64,000 nt of DNA. Origin: Pseudogulbenkiania sp. MAI-1 (GTDB taxonomy: Bacteria > Pseudomonadota > Gammaproteobacteria > Burkholderiales > Chromobacteriaceae). Each line of letters starts with the position of its first letter. Position 1 is the first letter of the stretch. The notes under the pieces are model-generated. The model ran no database searches, was not told the origin of the DNA, and saw only the letters and a list, made by a program, of their open reading frames with translations. The stretch spans positions 388,501 to 452,500 of the forward strand of contig NZ_AZUR01000001.1 in assembly GCF_000527175.1 (NCBI RefSeq), written 5' to 3'. Both the position numbers and the translations under genes were made by a program. Of this stretch, positions 28,970-37,875 are shown piece by piece.

Positions 28970-30462
28970 CACGCCCGCTGCGGCCGATGCCGGCGCCCGA
29001 GCAGGGCGGCGAGCCCCAGCAGCATGGCGGAGAGCAGCAGCACCGGCCGGTTGCCGTACTGCATGTAGGGGGTCAGGCCTTGCCGGCCTTGTACCATGCC
29101 GGACAACACCTGGCGGGTGAACGGTGCCGCCACGGCGGCGATCTCGCCGTCGGCACGGATGATGGCGGTCATGCCGGTGTTGGTGGAGCGCAGCATCGGG
29201 CGGCCGGTTTCCAGCGCGCGCGCTTGTGACAGTTGCAGGTGCTGGCTGGCGGCGTCGCTCTGGCCGAACCAGGCCAGGTTGCTGACGTTGGCCAGCAGCG
29301 TGGCCCTGGCGGCCGGGCCGATCAGTTCCTCGCCGAAGCTGTCTTCATAGCAGACGTTGAATGCCACTTGCTGGCCGGCCATGGCGATAGGGGCCTGATT
29401 GGCACCGCCGCGGCTGAAGCCGGACAGCGGCATGTTCATGAAGCGGTAGATCCAGCTGGTGACGCCGGGGAGCGGGATGAACTCGCCGAATGGCACCAGA
29501 TGGTCCTTGGCGTAGAACGGCTGGCCGGGTGTGGTCGGTGCGATCACGGCGTTGAGGTAGCCGCGGCCGTCGTCGGTGCGGCGCGGCACGCCGAAGGCCA
29601 GCGCCATCCGGTTGCGCTCGGCGGTGGCGGCCAGGAGACCGACGAAGCCGGGCGGCAGTTCGTCGAGGAAGGCCGGCAACGCGGTTTCCGGCAGGATCAT
29701 CAGGTCGGCACGGGTGGTGGCGACCTGGCGGTAATAGCTGGCCAGCGTGTATTCGTAGAGCGTCGGCTCCCACTTGAGGCTTTGCGGGATGTTGCCCTGC
29801 GCTAGTGCCACGCGTACCGGCTTGCCGGCGGGTTCGGTCCACGGGATGGCCTTGAGCTGTTCGCCGCCGGCCCACAGGGCGGCCAGCGCCGCCAGCAGCA
29901 GCACTCGCCAGCGGTTGGCGAGCCGCGGCAGCACGACCAGGGAACCGGCGCTGACGGCAACCAGCAGGGTGACGCCGTAGATGCCGGACACCGCAGCGTA
30001 GCCGGCCAGTGGGCTTTCGGTGATCTGCGAGTAGCCGGCGGCGCCCCACGGAAAGCCGGTGAGCATCCAGCCGCGCAGCCATTCCCCCAGCGTCCACAGC
30101 GCCGGGAACAGCACCAGCCAGCGCATGGCCGGACGGCGGTCGATGCGCGTGGAGAGCCACAGCGCGAGGCCGGGGTAGAGCGCGAGGTAGGCCGGCAGCA
30201 GCGCGGTCATCGGGGCGGCGAGCCAGAACGGCATGCCGGCGATGTCGTGCAGGCTGTTGTAGATCCAGTGGAAGTTGGCGGTGTAGGCGGCAATGCCCCA
30301 GGCGTAGCCGAGCCAGAAGGCGCGATGGGGCTGGCGCTGGGCCAGTTCGGCCAGTGCCGCGAGGGCGAGCGGCATCAGCCAGAACAGGCGGTAGGGGGCG
30401 AAGGCGAACAGCGTGGCGGTGCCGGCGAGGGCCGCCAGCAGCAGGAACAGGAAGGTGCGCAT
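28969..30462 (-). CDS. lnt: Apolipoprotein N-acyltransferase
   Basis: 497 aa. Lnt adds the third acyl chain to lipoproteins in the inner membrane. Several N-terminal membrane spans precede a periplasmic nitrilase-like domain. The catalytic Glu lies in LMILPETALPAF, the Lys in YAKDHLVPFGEF and the Cys in FNVCYEDSFGEE; all three are present. It begins MRTFLFLLLAALAGTATLFA, four bases after the corC-like stop, and is the last gene of the miaB-phoH-ybeY-corC-lnt group, the common proteobacterial order. Confidence 0.96.
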   Translation of the reverse strand: MRTFLFLLLAALAGTATLFAFAPYRLFWLMPLALAALAELAQRQPHRAFWLGYAWGIAAYTANFHWIYNSLHDIAGMPFWLAAPMTALLPAYLALYPGLALWLSTRIDRRPAMRWLVLFPALWTLGEWLRGWMLTGFPWGAAGYSQITESPLAGYAAVSGIYGVTLLVAVSAGSLVVLPRLANRWRVLLLAALAALWAGGEQLKAIPWTEPAGKPVRVALAQGNIPQSLKWEPTLYEYTLASYYRQVATTRADLMILPETALPAFLDELPPGFVGLLAATAERNRMALAFGVPRRTDDGRGYLNAVIAPTTPGQPFYAKDHLVPFGEFIPLPGVTSWIYRFMNMPLSGFSRGGANQAPIAMAGQQVAFNVCYEDSFGEELIGPAARATLLANVSNLAWFGQSDAASQHLQLSQARALETGRPMLRSTNTGMTAIIRADGEIAAVAAPFTRQVLSGMVQGRQGLTPYMQYGNRPVLLLSAMLLGLAALLGRRHRPQRA

Positions 30463-30466
30463 GGGG

Positions 30467-31318
30467 TCAGTGGGGGAGCGGCTGGTCCTGTGGTTGCAGG
30501 CGTTCGACCAGCAGGGTGTGCAGGCGGCGGCTGTCGGTGCGGATCACGGTGAAGCGCAGGTCGCTGCTTTCCACCGTTTCGCCGCGCTTGGGCAGGTGAC
30601 CGAACAGCGAGATGACCAGGCCGCCGATGGTGTCGACGTCGTTGTCGGAGAAGCCGGTGTCGAAGTAATGGTTGAAGTCGGCGATCTCGGTCAGCGCCTT
30701 GACGCGGTAGCGCTGGCCGCGCACCGGGATGATGTTGTCGGCGCTGTCGTCGTTGTCGTACTCGTCTTCGATGTCGCCGACGATCTGTTCGATGACATCT
30801 TCGATGGTGACGAGGCCGCAGACGCCGCCGTATTCGTCGACCACGATGGCCATGTGGTTGCGGGTGGTGCGGAAGTCGCGCAGCAGCACGTTGAGGGGTT
30901 TGGATTCCGGTACGAACACGGCCGGGCGCAGGGTGTCGCGCAGGTTGAAGGTGGCGGGCTGGTGGAAGTAGCGCAGCAGGTCCTTGGCGAGGAAGATGCC
31001 GACCACGTCGTCCTTGTCGTCACCGATCACCGGGAAGCGCGAGTGGGCGGTCTCGACAACGAAGGGCAGCAGGTTTTCGACCGGTTCGTCAACCTTGATG
31101 ACGTCCATCAGGCTGCGCGACACCATCACGTCGCGTACCGTCAGCTCGCTGACCGACAGCACGCCTTCGATCATGCCGAGCGCTTCGGCGTCGAGCAGGT
31201 CGCGCTCGAAGGCGGAGTGCAGCAGTTCGACCAGTTCCTTGCGGTCTTCCGGCTCGCGTAACAGCAGGGCCGACAGGCGTTCCAACCAACCGTGCCTGTT
31301 CTTACTGGAATCGTCCAT
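30467..31318 (-). CDS. corC: CorC-like CBS-domain protein
   Basis: 283 aa, soluble. Two CBS domains (residues ~65-190, including VMVSRSLMDVIKVDEPVEN and NHMAIVVDEYGGVCGLVTIE) are followed by a C-terminal CorC/HlyC transporter-associated domain. E. coli CorC (YbeX) has been linked to magnesium/cobalt efflux and more recently to ribosome-related functions; the precise role is unsettled. It lies 4 bases after ybeY and 4 before lnt, so the genes are likely cotranscribed. Confidence 0.93.
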   Translation of the reverse strand: MDDSSKNRHGWLERLSALLLREPEDRKELVELLHSAFERDLLDAEALGMIEGVLSVSELTVRDVMVSRSLMDVIKVDEPVENLLPFVVETAHSRFPVIGDDKDDVVGIFLAKDLLRYFHQPATFNLRDTLRPAVFVPESKPLNVLLRDFRTTRNHMAIVVDEYGGVCGLVTIEDVIEQIVGDIEDEYDNDDSADNIIPVRGQRYRVKALTEIADFNHYFDTGFSDNDVDTIGGLVISLFGHLPKRGETVESSDLRFTVIRTDSRRLHTLLVERLQPQDQPLPH

Positions 31319-31322
31319 GGTG

Positions 31323-31829
31323 TCAGGTTTTCTCCGCCGCGTACGGGTCTGGATATCCTAGCTTGGCCAGAATGGCCGTTTCAAGCGCCTCCATGACCTC
31401 GGCCTCGTCGTCTTCTTCGTGGTCGTAGCCTTGCAGGTGCAGCATGCCGTGCACGGTGAGGTGGGCATAGTGGGCCAAGAGCGGCGTGCCCTGTTCGGCG
31501 GCTTCCCGCTCCACCACCGGCACGCACAGCACCAGGTCGCCGAACAGCGGCATGCCTTCCACCGTTTCGCCTTCGTTGAGGGCGAAGCTCAGCACGTTGG
31601 TGGCGTAGTCCTTGCCGCGGTAGTCGCGGTTCAGGGCGCGGCCTTCCTCGTCTTCGACCAGCAGCAGGCTGACCTGGGCCGAGCGGACGTCGGCTTGCAG
31701 GGCGGCGCGCGCCCAGCGTTGCAGTTGGGCGGCGCTGGGCAGGTTGGCCGCGTCGCTGCGTAGGTCGAGCGTCAGTTCCAGCCTGTCGGCCAATCGTTGT
31801 CGTAGCGGGGTGCGCTTAGCTCTTTTCAT
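31323..31829 (-). CDS. ybeY: Endoribonuclease YbeY (rRNA maturation)
   Basis: 168 aa. YbeY is a zinc-dependent single-strand endoribonuclease needed for 16S 3'-end maturation and 70S quality control. The metal motif HGMLHLQGYDH is intact near residues 132-142. Its first 14 bases overlap the end of the phoH-like gene. The N-terminus MKRAKRTPLRQRLADRLELT is somewhat basic and extended relative to E. coli. Confidence 0.95.
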   Translation of the reverse strand: MKRAKRTPLRQRLADRLELTLDLRSDAANLPSAAQLQRWARAALQADVRSAQVSLLLVEDEEGRALNRDYRGKDYATNVLSFALNEGETVEGMPLFGDLVLCVPVVEREAAEQGTPLLAHYAHLTVHGMLHLQGYDHEEDDEAEVMEALETAILAKLGYPDPYAAEKT

Positions 31830-32787
31830 CGGACTTGTTTTGCGTCAGTTCTTTCAGTTGATGGGCGTCGTAGGCGTCGACGATCTTCTGCACCAGTGGA
31901 TGGCGTACCACGTCGTCGCTCTGGAAGTGGTGGAAATGGATGCCGCGCACGTGCTCGAGGATGCGTTCGACCTCGACCAGGCCGCTTTTCTGGTGGCGCG
32001 CCAGGTCGATCTGGGTGATGTCGCCGGTGATCACCGCCTTGGAGCCGAAGCCGATGCGGGTCAGGAACATCTTCATCTGTTCCGGGGTGGTGTTCTGCGC
32101 CTCGTCGAGGATGATGAAGGCGCTGTTGAGCGTGCGGCCGCGCATGTAGGCGAGCGGGGCGATCTCGATCAGGTTTTTCTCGAACAGCCGGGTGACCTTG
32201 TCGAAGCCCATCAGGTCGTAGAGCGCGTCGTAGAGCGGGCGCAGGTAGGGGTCGACCTTCTGCGCCAGGTCGCCGGGCAGGAAGCCCAGCTTCTCGCCAG
32301 CCTCGACCGCCGGGCGCACCAGCACGATGCGCTTGATCGCGTCGCGTTCCATGGCATCCACCGCGCAGGCGACGGCGAGATAGGTCTTGCCGGTGCCGGC
32401 CGGGCCGATGCCGAAGGTGATGTCGTGCTGCTGGATGGCCTTGATGTAGCCGTTCTGGCGCGGGGTGCGGCCCCTGAGGTCGCCACGGCGCGTGGCCAGT
32501 ATCGGCGCTTCGTCGTCTGGCGTGGTGGCGTGCTGGCGCACCTCGACCAGGCCGAGCTGGATGTCGTCGATCGACAGGTCCTGCTTCTCGGCCAGCAGGT
32601 AGAAGCGGGTCAGCGCGCTGGCGGCGTCGGCGGCGCGCGCCCCGCGGATGCGGAAGCCCTCGCCGCGGCGCTGGATGATCACGTCCAGCCCGGTTTCGAT
32701 CTGCTTGAGGTTTTCGTCGAGCGGGCCGCACAGGCGGGCCAGCCGTTCGTTGTCGATGGGGTTGAAGCTGAGCTGTTCGGTTTGCAA
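31816..32787 (-). CDS. ybeZ: PhoH-like ATPase YbeZ
   Basis: 323 aa. A PhoH-family P-loop ATPase: Walker A in GIGPAGTGKTYLAVACAV and Walker B in AFIILDEAQNTTPEQMKMF. An N-terminal KH-like region precedes the ATPase core. YbeZ acts with YbeY in rRNA metabolism in E. coli. The adjacent, overlapping gene is ybeY, which supports the pairing. It lies 72 bases after miaB. Confidence 0.95.
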   Translation of the reverse strand: MQTEQLSFNPIDNERLARLCGPLDENLKQIETGLDVIIQRRGEGFRIRGARAADAASALTRFYLLAEKQDLSIDDIQLGLVEVRQHATTPDDEAPILATRRGDLRGRTPRQNGYIKAIQQHDITFGIGPAGTGKTYLAVACAVDAMERDAIKRIVLVRPAVEAGEKLGFLPGDLAQKVDPYLRPLYDALYDLMGFDKVTRLFEKNLIEIAPLAYMRGRTLNSAFIILDEAQNTTPEQMKMFLTRIGFGSKAVITGDITQIDLARHQKSGLVEVERILEHVRGIHFHHFQSDDVVRHPLVQKIVDAYDAHQLKELTQNKSDEKS

Positions 32788-32859
32788 GGGGGATCGGCTC
32801 CGCGGCGTTGCGTGGGTGACATGCCAAGGATACGCCCGGCGCGGGCCGGGCGAAACTCC

Positions 32860-34194
32860 TCAGACGGTCTCGGCGGTGACGATTTCGCCCGCCAGCGAGT
32901 GCGGGTAGGCCTCGGTGATGACGACGTCGATCATCTGCTTGATCAGGCGCGGTTGACCGACGAAGTTGACCACGCGGTTGTTCATGGTGCGCGCGGCGAG
33001 CATGGACGGGTCCTTCTTCGAGACACCCTCGACCAGCACGCGCTGCACGGTGCCGACCATGCCCTGGTTGATGGCGAAGCCCTTGGCTTCGATCACTTCA
33101 TTCAAGGCTTCGAGGCGGCGCACTTTCTCGGCGTGCGGGGTGTCGTCCGGCAGGTTGGCGGCCGGGGTGCCGGGGCGCGGGCTGTAGATGAACACGAAGC
33201 TGAAGTCGAATTCGCAGTCCTTCACCAACTTGAGCGTGGCTTCGAAGTCGGCCTCGGTCTCGCCGGGGAAGCCGACGATGAAGTCCGACGACAGGCACAG
33301 GTCGGGGCGCAGCGCGCGCAGCTTGCGGATGATCGACTTGTATTCCAGCCCGGTGTAGCCGCGCTTCATCGCCATCAGCACGCGGTCGGAGCCGGACTGC
33401 ACCGGCAAGTGCAGGTGCGACACGAGCTTGGGCAGCTTGCCGTAGCAGTCGATGATGCGCTGGCTGAATTCGCGCGGGTGGCTGGTGGTGAAGCGGATGC
33501 GCTCGATGCCGGGGATTTCGTGTACGTATTCCAGCAGCAGGGCGAAGTCCGCGATCTCGCCGTCGGCCATCAGCCCACGGTAGGCGTTGACGTTCTGGCC
33601 CAGCAGGGTGACTTCCTTGACGCCCTGGGCGGCCAGGCCGGCGATCTCGACCAGCACGTCCTCGAACGGACGCGAGACTTCCTCGCCGCGGGTGTACGGC
33701 ACCACGCAGAACGAGCAGTACTTGGAGCAGCCTTCCATGATCGAGACGAAGGCGGCGCCGCCGTCGACCTTGGCGGGCGGGATGTGGTCGAATTTCTCGA
33801 TCTCGGGGAAGGAGATGTCGACCTGGGCGGTGCCGCTGTCCTGCTTGGCGCGGATCAGCTCCGGCAGGCGGTGTAAGGTCTGCGGGCCGAAGACGACGTC
33901 GACATAGGGCGCGCGCTTGACGATGGTCTCGCCTTCCTGCGACGCCACGCAGCCGCCGACGCCGATCACCAGGTTCGGGTTGGCCTCCTTCAGCGGGCGG
34001 ATGCGGCCGAGATCGGAGAACACCTTTTCCTGCGCTTTCTCGCGCACGCTACAGGTGTTGAACAGGATGACGTCGGCCTCTTCGGGGTTGTCCGTCTTGA
34101 CCATGCCTTCGGCGTCGCCGAGCACGTCGACCATCTTGTCGGAGTCGTACTCGTTCATCTGGCAGCCGAAGGTCTTGATATATACCTTCTTCAT
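32860..34194 (-). CDS. miaB: tRNA methylthiotransferase MiaB
   Basis: 444 aa. MiaB converts i6A37 to ms2i6A37 in tRNAs reading UNN codons. The N-terminal UPF0004 domain (KVYIKTFGCQMNEYDSDKM, with two more Cys) binds the auxiliary Fe-S cluster. The radical-SAM CxxxCxxC motif is C156, C160, C163. A C-terminal TRAM domain ends the protein. It heads the ybeZ-ybeY-corC-lnt group, with a small secreted protein gene 23 bases upstream. Confidence 0.96.
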   Translation of the reverse strand: MKKVYIKTFGCQMNEYDSDKMVDVLGDAEGMVKTDNPEEADVILFNTCSVREKAQEKVFSDLGRIRPLKEANPNLVIGVGGCVASQEGETIVKRAPYVDVVFGPQTLHRLPELIRAKQDSGTAQVDISFPEIEKFDHIPPAKVDGGAAFVSIMEGCSKYCSFCVVPYTRGEEVSRPFEDVLVEIAGLAAQGVKEVTLLGQNVNAYRGLMADGEIADFALLLEYVHEIPGIERIRFTTSHPREFSQRIIDCYGKLPKLVSHLHLPVQSGSDRVLMAMKRGYTGLEYKSIIRKLRALRPDLCLSSDFIVGFPGETEADFEATLKLVKDCEFDFSFVFIYSPRPGTPAANLPDDTPHAEKVRRLEALNEVIEAKGFAINQGMVGTVQRVLVEGVSKKDPSMLAARTMNNRVVNFVGQPRLIKQMIDVVITEAYPHSLAGEIVTAETV

Positions 34195-34217
34195 GACAAC
34201 AGCGATTCCTGCTAGGG

Positions 34218-34583
34218 TTATTGCCGGCCCAGGGCGCGCAGATCGTCATCCGTCAGCACCCAGATCCGGTTGATGGCACCTGAAACGTCGACCGTCACGC
34301 CCACCGGCTTGCCCACCAGGCCCGGCAACTGGCCGGTCAGCAGGAAGCGGTTGTTCTCGTCGAGGATGCGCACGCCGGGCGCCAGCCGGTAGGCGGTGCC
34401 GGACGGAATGAACAGTCCGGCCAGCGCCTGCAGCCAGGAGCGGTCGGCGGCCGCGAAACTGATCTGCGAGCTGTCGGCGGCGCTGATTTCGCCAATCTGC
34501 AGGGAGGCGGGCAGCACACGGCCGGCCAAGGCAGTCCGGGTGCAGATCAGGAGGACGAGGAGGACGAAGAGTCGTGTTTTCAT
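34218..34583 (-). CDS. Hypothetical exported protein upstream of miaB
   Basis: 121 aa. It begins MKTRLFVLLVLLICTRTALA, a clear signal peptide with likely cleavage after ALA, so the mature protein of about 100 residues is periplasmic or outer-membrane associated. The mature part has a VRILDENNRFLLTGQLPGLVG segment and ends WVLTDDDLRALGRQ. No family was recognised. A TTG two codons earlier is an alternative start. Being 23 bases from miaB on the same strand, it may be cotranscribed with it. Confidence 0.7.
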   Translation of the reverse strand: MKTRLFVLLVLLICTRTALAGRVLPASLQIGEISAADSSQISFAAADRSWLQALAGLFIPSGTAYRLAPGVRILDENNRFLLTGQLPGLVGKPVGVTVDVSGAINRIWVLTDDDLRALGRQ

Positions 34584-34879
34584 AGGCAAATGAACATGTT
34601 GCGTGAGTCTACCATAGACTTTCTAGAGGTAGGCGCTGGTCCGCCGTTAGGCAAGGCTTTTCCGTGTCCTCCCGGAGCTGCCCGGTGGCGGTTGAACGGC
34701 ACGAATGATTTGAGACAGAGCCCGGACGCCGCCGGCATCATGTTGTCGTCGTCAGTATTATAATTTTAGTTGAATGGCATTGGGTTATCGGCCTGCCCGC
34801 CGAGGGCAAGGGGTAAAGCCACGCCAAATCCGGTGGGTGGCATGCCGCCGCACGAACACGCCGGTGGGATCGGAGGAAC
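34584..34879 (+). other. Long intergenic region upstream of the GGDEF-EAL gene
   Basis: It contains a TATAAT at 34759-34764 without a convincing -35, then a GC-rich leader of about 110 bases. Within 34803-34850, segments resembling parts of the GEMM-I c-di-GMP riboswitch are present (GGGCAA, AAAGCCACG, CCGGTGGGTGGC), but the tetraloop stem is missing. GGAGGAAC just before 34880 is the ribosome binding site. Confidence 0.4.
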
Positions 34880-37543
34880 ATGACTTACAAGCGCCAGTCG
34901 CTGCGAGTAGTGGGGGTTTTTGGCCTCTTCAGCGCCCTATGGATCTTTCTCAGCGACCGTTTTCTAGTCTCGCTGCCACTGACCACGCAAACACTGACGA
35001 CGCTGCAGACCTACAAGGGGCTGGGTTTCATCTCCTGTACGACGCTGTTGCTCTATTACCTGGTCAGCCAGGCCCTGAAGTCGCAATCCCGCTTGCTGAG
35101 CCAGTTGCGGCGTAACGAGGCGCTGCTCCAGGAGGCACAAATGAGCGCGCATCTGGGCAGCTGGGAGTATGACGTCGGAACGGGGTTGTTCAGTTGGAGC
35201 GGGGCGGCGCAGCAGTTGCTCGGGCTCGATGCCGACGAAGCGCAGACCACGCGTGAGGCGCTGCTGGAGGGCGTCGCCATGGACGACCGCGAGCCCCTGA
35301 TCCAGGTGCTCGACCGCATGCAGGCCGAAGCGGATGGCTGCATCGAGTTCCGCCGGAATCAGGCCGGCACGCCGGTCTGGCTGCGGCTGCATTACAAGGC
35401 GCATCATGATGACGAGGTTCCGGGACTGGTGATCGGGGCCCTGCAGGACATCAGCGCGCAGAAGGCGCAAGATGCCGCCTTGCGCGAGCGCGAGCTGCTG
35501 TTCCGCGCCACCTTCGAACAGGCCGCGGTCGGCATCGCCCACCTCGATCTGGACGGCCACTGGATTCGCGTCAACCAGAGGCTGTGCGACATTCTCGGTT
35601 ACCCGCGCGAGGAGCTGTTGCAGCTCACTTTTCAGGACATCACCTTTCCCGCCGACCTGGATGCCGACCTGGAACTGACCGAGCGCCTGGTCAAGGGCGA
35701 GATTCCCAGTTTCACCATCGAGAAGCGCTATCTGCACAAGGCCGGGCACCTGGTGTGGACCAACCTGACCGCGGCCCTGATGCGGGATCGCCATGAGCAG
35801 CCCGAATACTTCATTTCGGTGGTGGAAGACATTTCCGCGCGCAAACAGTCCGAAGACGCCCTGCAACTAGCGGCGACGGTGTTCGACAGCTCGCACGAAG
35901 GGGTGATGATCGCCGACCGCCGGCGGCGCATCCTGGCCGTCAACCCGGCGTTCAGCGACATCAGCCTGTACCCGGCCAACGAAGTGATCGGCCAGCCGCC
36001 GCCGCTATGGTACACGGCGGCGCAGGACACGGCGTTCTACCTGCGACTCTGGCGCCTGCTGCAGAAGAGCGGACGGTGGGAAGGCGAGCTGTGGTACCGC
36101 AAGAAGGACGGGACGGTGTTTCCGCTGTGGTTGTCGATCAGCTGTGTGCGCGACGCGCGCGGCAGGCCGCGCCAGTATGTGTTCGTGTTCAACGACATCA
36201 GCCAGCTCAAGCAAAGCCAGGAGCAGCTCGAGCGTCTGGCGCACTACGACCCGCTGACCGAGCTGCCCAACCGCCATCTGGCCCTGGCGCGGCTGGAGCA
36301 TGCGCTGGAGCTGGCCAAGCGGCACGGCACGCAGCTGGCGGTGATGTTCATCGATCTCGATCGCTTCAAGACCATCAACGACAGCCTGGGGCATCAGGTC
36401 GGAGACGAGTTGCTGGTGTCGATCGCCCAGCGCCTGCGGCAACGGCTGAGACAGGAGGACACGCTGGCAAGGTTGGGGGGCGACGAGTTCCTGGTCGCGA
36501 TCGAGGCGATGGAGTCCGAGGACAAGGTGGCCGTGATCGCCCGCTCGCTGCTGAGCCTGATCGATCACCCCTTCATACTCGCCGACGGGCGCGAGGCCTA
36601 CGTCGGCGCCAGCATCGGCATCAGCCTGTATCCCGGCGACGGGGTTAGCACCACCGAGCTGATCCGCAACGCCGATGCCGCCATGTACCTGGCCAAGTCG
36701 CAGGGCAGGAATACCTTCCGTTTCTATACCGAATCGCTGACCCATGCCGCCAACGAGCGCCTCAGCATGGAAACCAGTCTGCGCCAGGCACTGAAGCGGG
36801 AAGAGTTCATCCTGCACTACCAGCCGCTGATCGACCTGGCGAGCGGGCTCGTAACCGGGGTCGAAGCGCTGGTGCGCTGGCAACCGCCGGGCGAGGCCCT
36901 GGTGGCGCCGTCCCGCTTCATCACCCTGGCGGAGGAGACCGGCCTGATCGTGCCGCTGGGGGAATGGGTGCTGCATGCCGCCTGCCGCCAGGGCAAGGCG
37001 TGGCTGGATGCCGGCCTGCCGCTGGTGATGGCCGTCAACCTCTCGCCGCGGCAGTTCCTGCGCCATGACATCGTCAGCCAGGTGCGGAGGGTGCTGGAAA
37101 CGACCGGGCTGCCGCCGCACCATCTCGAGCTGGAGCTGACCGAGGGCGCGCTGATGGAACAGGCCGAGCAGGCGGTGCAGACGCTGACCGCGCTCAAGCG
37201 GCTCGGTGTGCGCCTCGCCATCGACGATTTCGGTACCGGTTATTCCTCGCTCGCCTACCTCAAGCGCTTCCCACTGGACAAGCTCAAGATCGACCGCAGC
37301 TTCGTGCGCGACCTGCCGGACGACAGCAGCGACGTCGAGATTGTCACCACCATCATCGCCATGGTGCGCAACCTGAAGCTGGAAGTGTTGGCCGAAGGGG
37401 TGGAAACGCGCCAGCAGCTGGCCTTCCTGCAGCAACAGGGCTGCGACAGCTGCCAGGGCTATCTGTTCAGCCGGCCGTTGGCGGTGGCGGAGTTCGAGGG
37501 CTGGCTGAGGGAGCGGCGGGGGCTCGTAGCGACGTTGGCGTGA
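34880..37543 (+). CDS. PAS-PAS-PAS-GGDEF-EAL signalling protein
   Basis: 887 aa. Two N-terminal membrane spans (~8-29 and ~46-66) precede three PAS-like domains (~82-445, each ending in a DIS...KQ type linker), a GGDEF domain with intact GGDEF at 533-537 and the RxxD inhibitory site at 524-527, and an EAL domain with EAL at 662-664, DDFGTGYSSL and LKIDRSFV. Both catalytic signatures look complete, so the protein could synthesise or degrade c-di-GMP; PAS input probably sets the balance. The short loop between the spans suggests sensing is cytoplasmic or membrane-based. Strong GGAGGAAC binding site. Confidence 0.95.
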   Translation: MTYKRQSLRVVGVFGLFSALWIFLSDRFLVSLPLTTQTLTTLQTYKGLGFISCTTLLLYYLVSQALKSQSRLLSQLRRNEALLQEAQMSAHLGSWEYDVGTGLFSWSGAAQQLLGLDADEAQTTREALLEGVAMDDREPLIQVLDRMQAEADGCIEFRRNQAGTPVWLRLHYKAHHDDEVPGLVIGALQDISAQKAQDAALRERELLFRATFEQAAVGIAHLDLDGHWIRVNQRLCDILGYPREELLQLTFQDITFPADLDADLELTERLVKGEIPSFTIEKRYLHKAGHLVWTNLTAALMRDRHEQPEYFISVVEDISARKQSEDALQLAATVFDSSHEGVMIADRRRRILAVNPAFSDISLYPANEVIGQPPPLWYTAAQDTAFYLRLWRLLQKSGRWEGELWYRKKDGTVFPLWLSISCVRDARGRPRQYVFVFNDISQLKQSQEQLERLAHYDPLTELPNRHLALARLEHALELAKRHGTQLAVMFIDLDRFKTINDSLGHQVGDELLVSIAQRLRQRLRQEDTLARLGGDEFLVAIEAMESEDKVAVIARSLLSLIDHPFILADGREAYVGASIGISLYPGDGVSTTELIRNADAAMYLAKSQGRNTFRFYTESLTHAANERLSMETSLRQALKREEFILHYQPLIDLASGLVTGVEALVRWQPPGEALVAPSRFITLAEETGLIVPLGEWVLHAACRQGKAWLDAGLPLVMAVNLSPRQFLRHDIVSQVRRVLETTGLPPHHLELELTEGALMEQAEQAVQTLTALKRLGVRLAIDDFGTGYSSLAYLKRFPLDKLKIDRSFVRDLPDDSSDVEIVTTIIAMVRNLKLEVLAEGVETRQQLAFLQQQGCDSCQGYLFSRPLAVAEFEGWLRERRGLVATLA

Positions 37544-37660
37544 GCGGCGACCTGGTCTCCGGAACGTTCTGGCCGGCTACGCGCGGGTTTGTAGCAGTCT
37601 GGAGGGTAGCCGTCGGGTTTTTGTCTTCGCCAAGGGCTTGATTTTCCAGGGGAAAATGCA

Positions 37661-37692
37661 AAAAACCCAGCTGCCGTAGCATCTGGGTTTTT
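37661..37692. terminator. Terminator between the GGDEF-EAL gene and the tRNA
   Basis: A perfect stem AAAAACCCAG (37661-37670) with CTGGGTTTTT (37683-37692) and a 12-base loop. The A- and T-runs make it usable from either side: it can end the GGDEF-EAL transcript and the - strand tRNA transcript, which leaves the tRNA 12 bases before reaching it. Confidence 0.85.
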
Positions 37693-37703
37693 CGGTATCG
37701 GGG

Positions 37704-37780
<77 letters not shown>

Positions 37781-37817
37781 ACGCTGCTTCGTTGCTTGTT
37801 GCGTCGAAGTGGGGCGA

Positions 37818-37846
37818 ACTATACCTGGGCTATTTGGGGCTGTCAA
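37818..37846 (-). promoter_or_regulatory. Promoter of the tRNA gene
   Basis: Read on the - strand: TTGACA (37846-37841), 17 bases, TATAGT (37823-37818). This is consensus at -35 and one base off at -10. Transcription should begin near 37811, about 31 bases before the tRNA 5' end, leaving a short leader for RNase P. Confidence 0.9.
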
Positions 37847-37875
37847 CACCTTGGGCCGGTTTCTTGTCGAAATCC

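Noticed and set aside
31744..33876. A 710-codon open frame antisense to ybeZ and miaB
   Set aside because: Both sense genes have complete catalytic motifs; the antisense product shows none.
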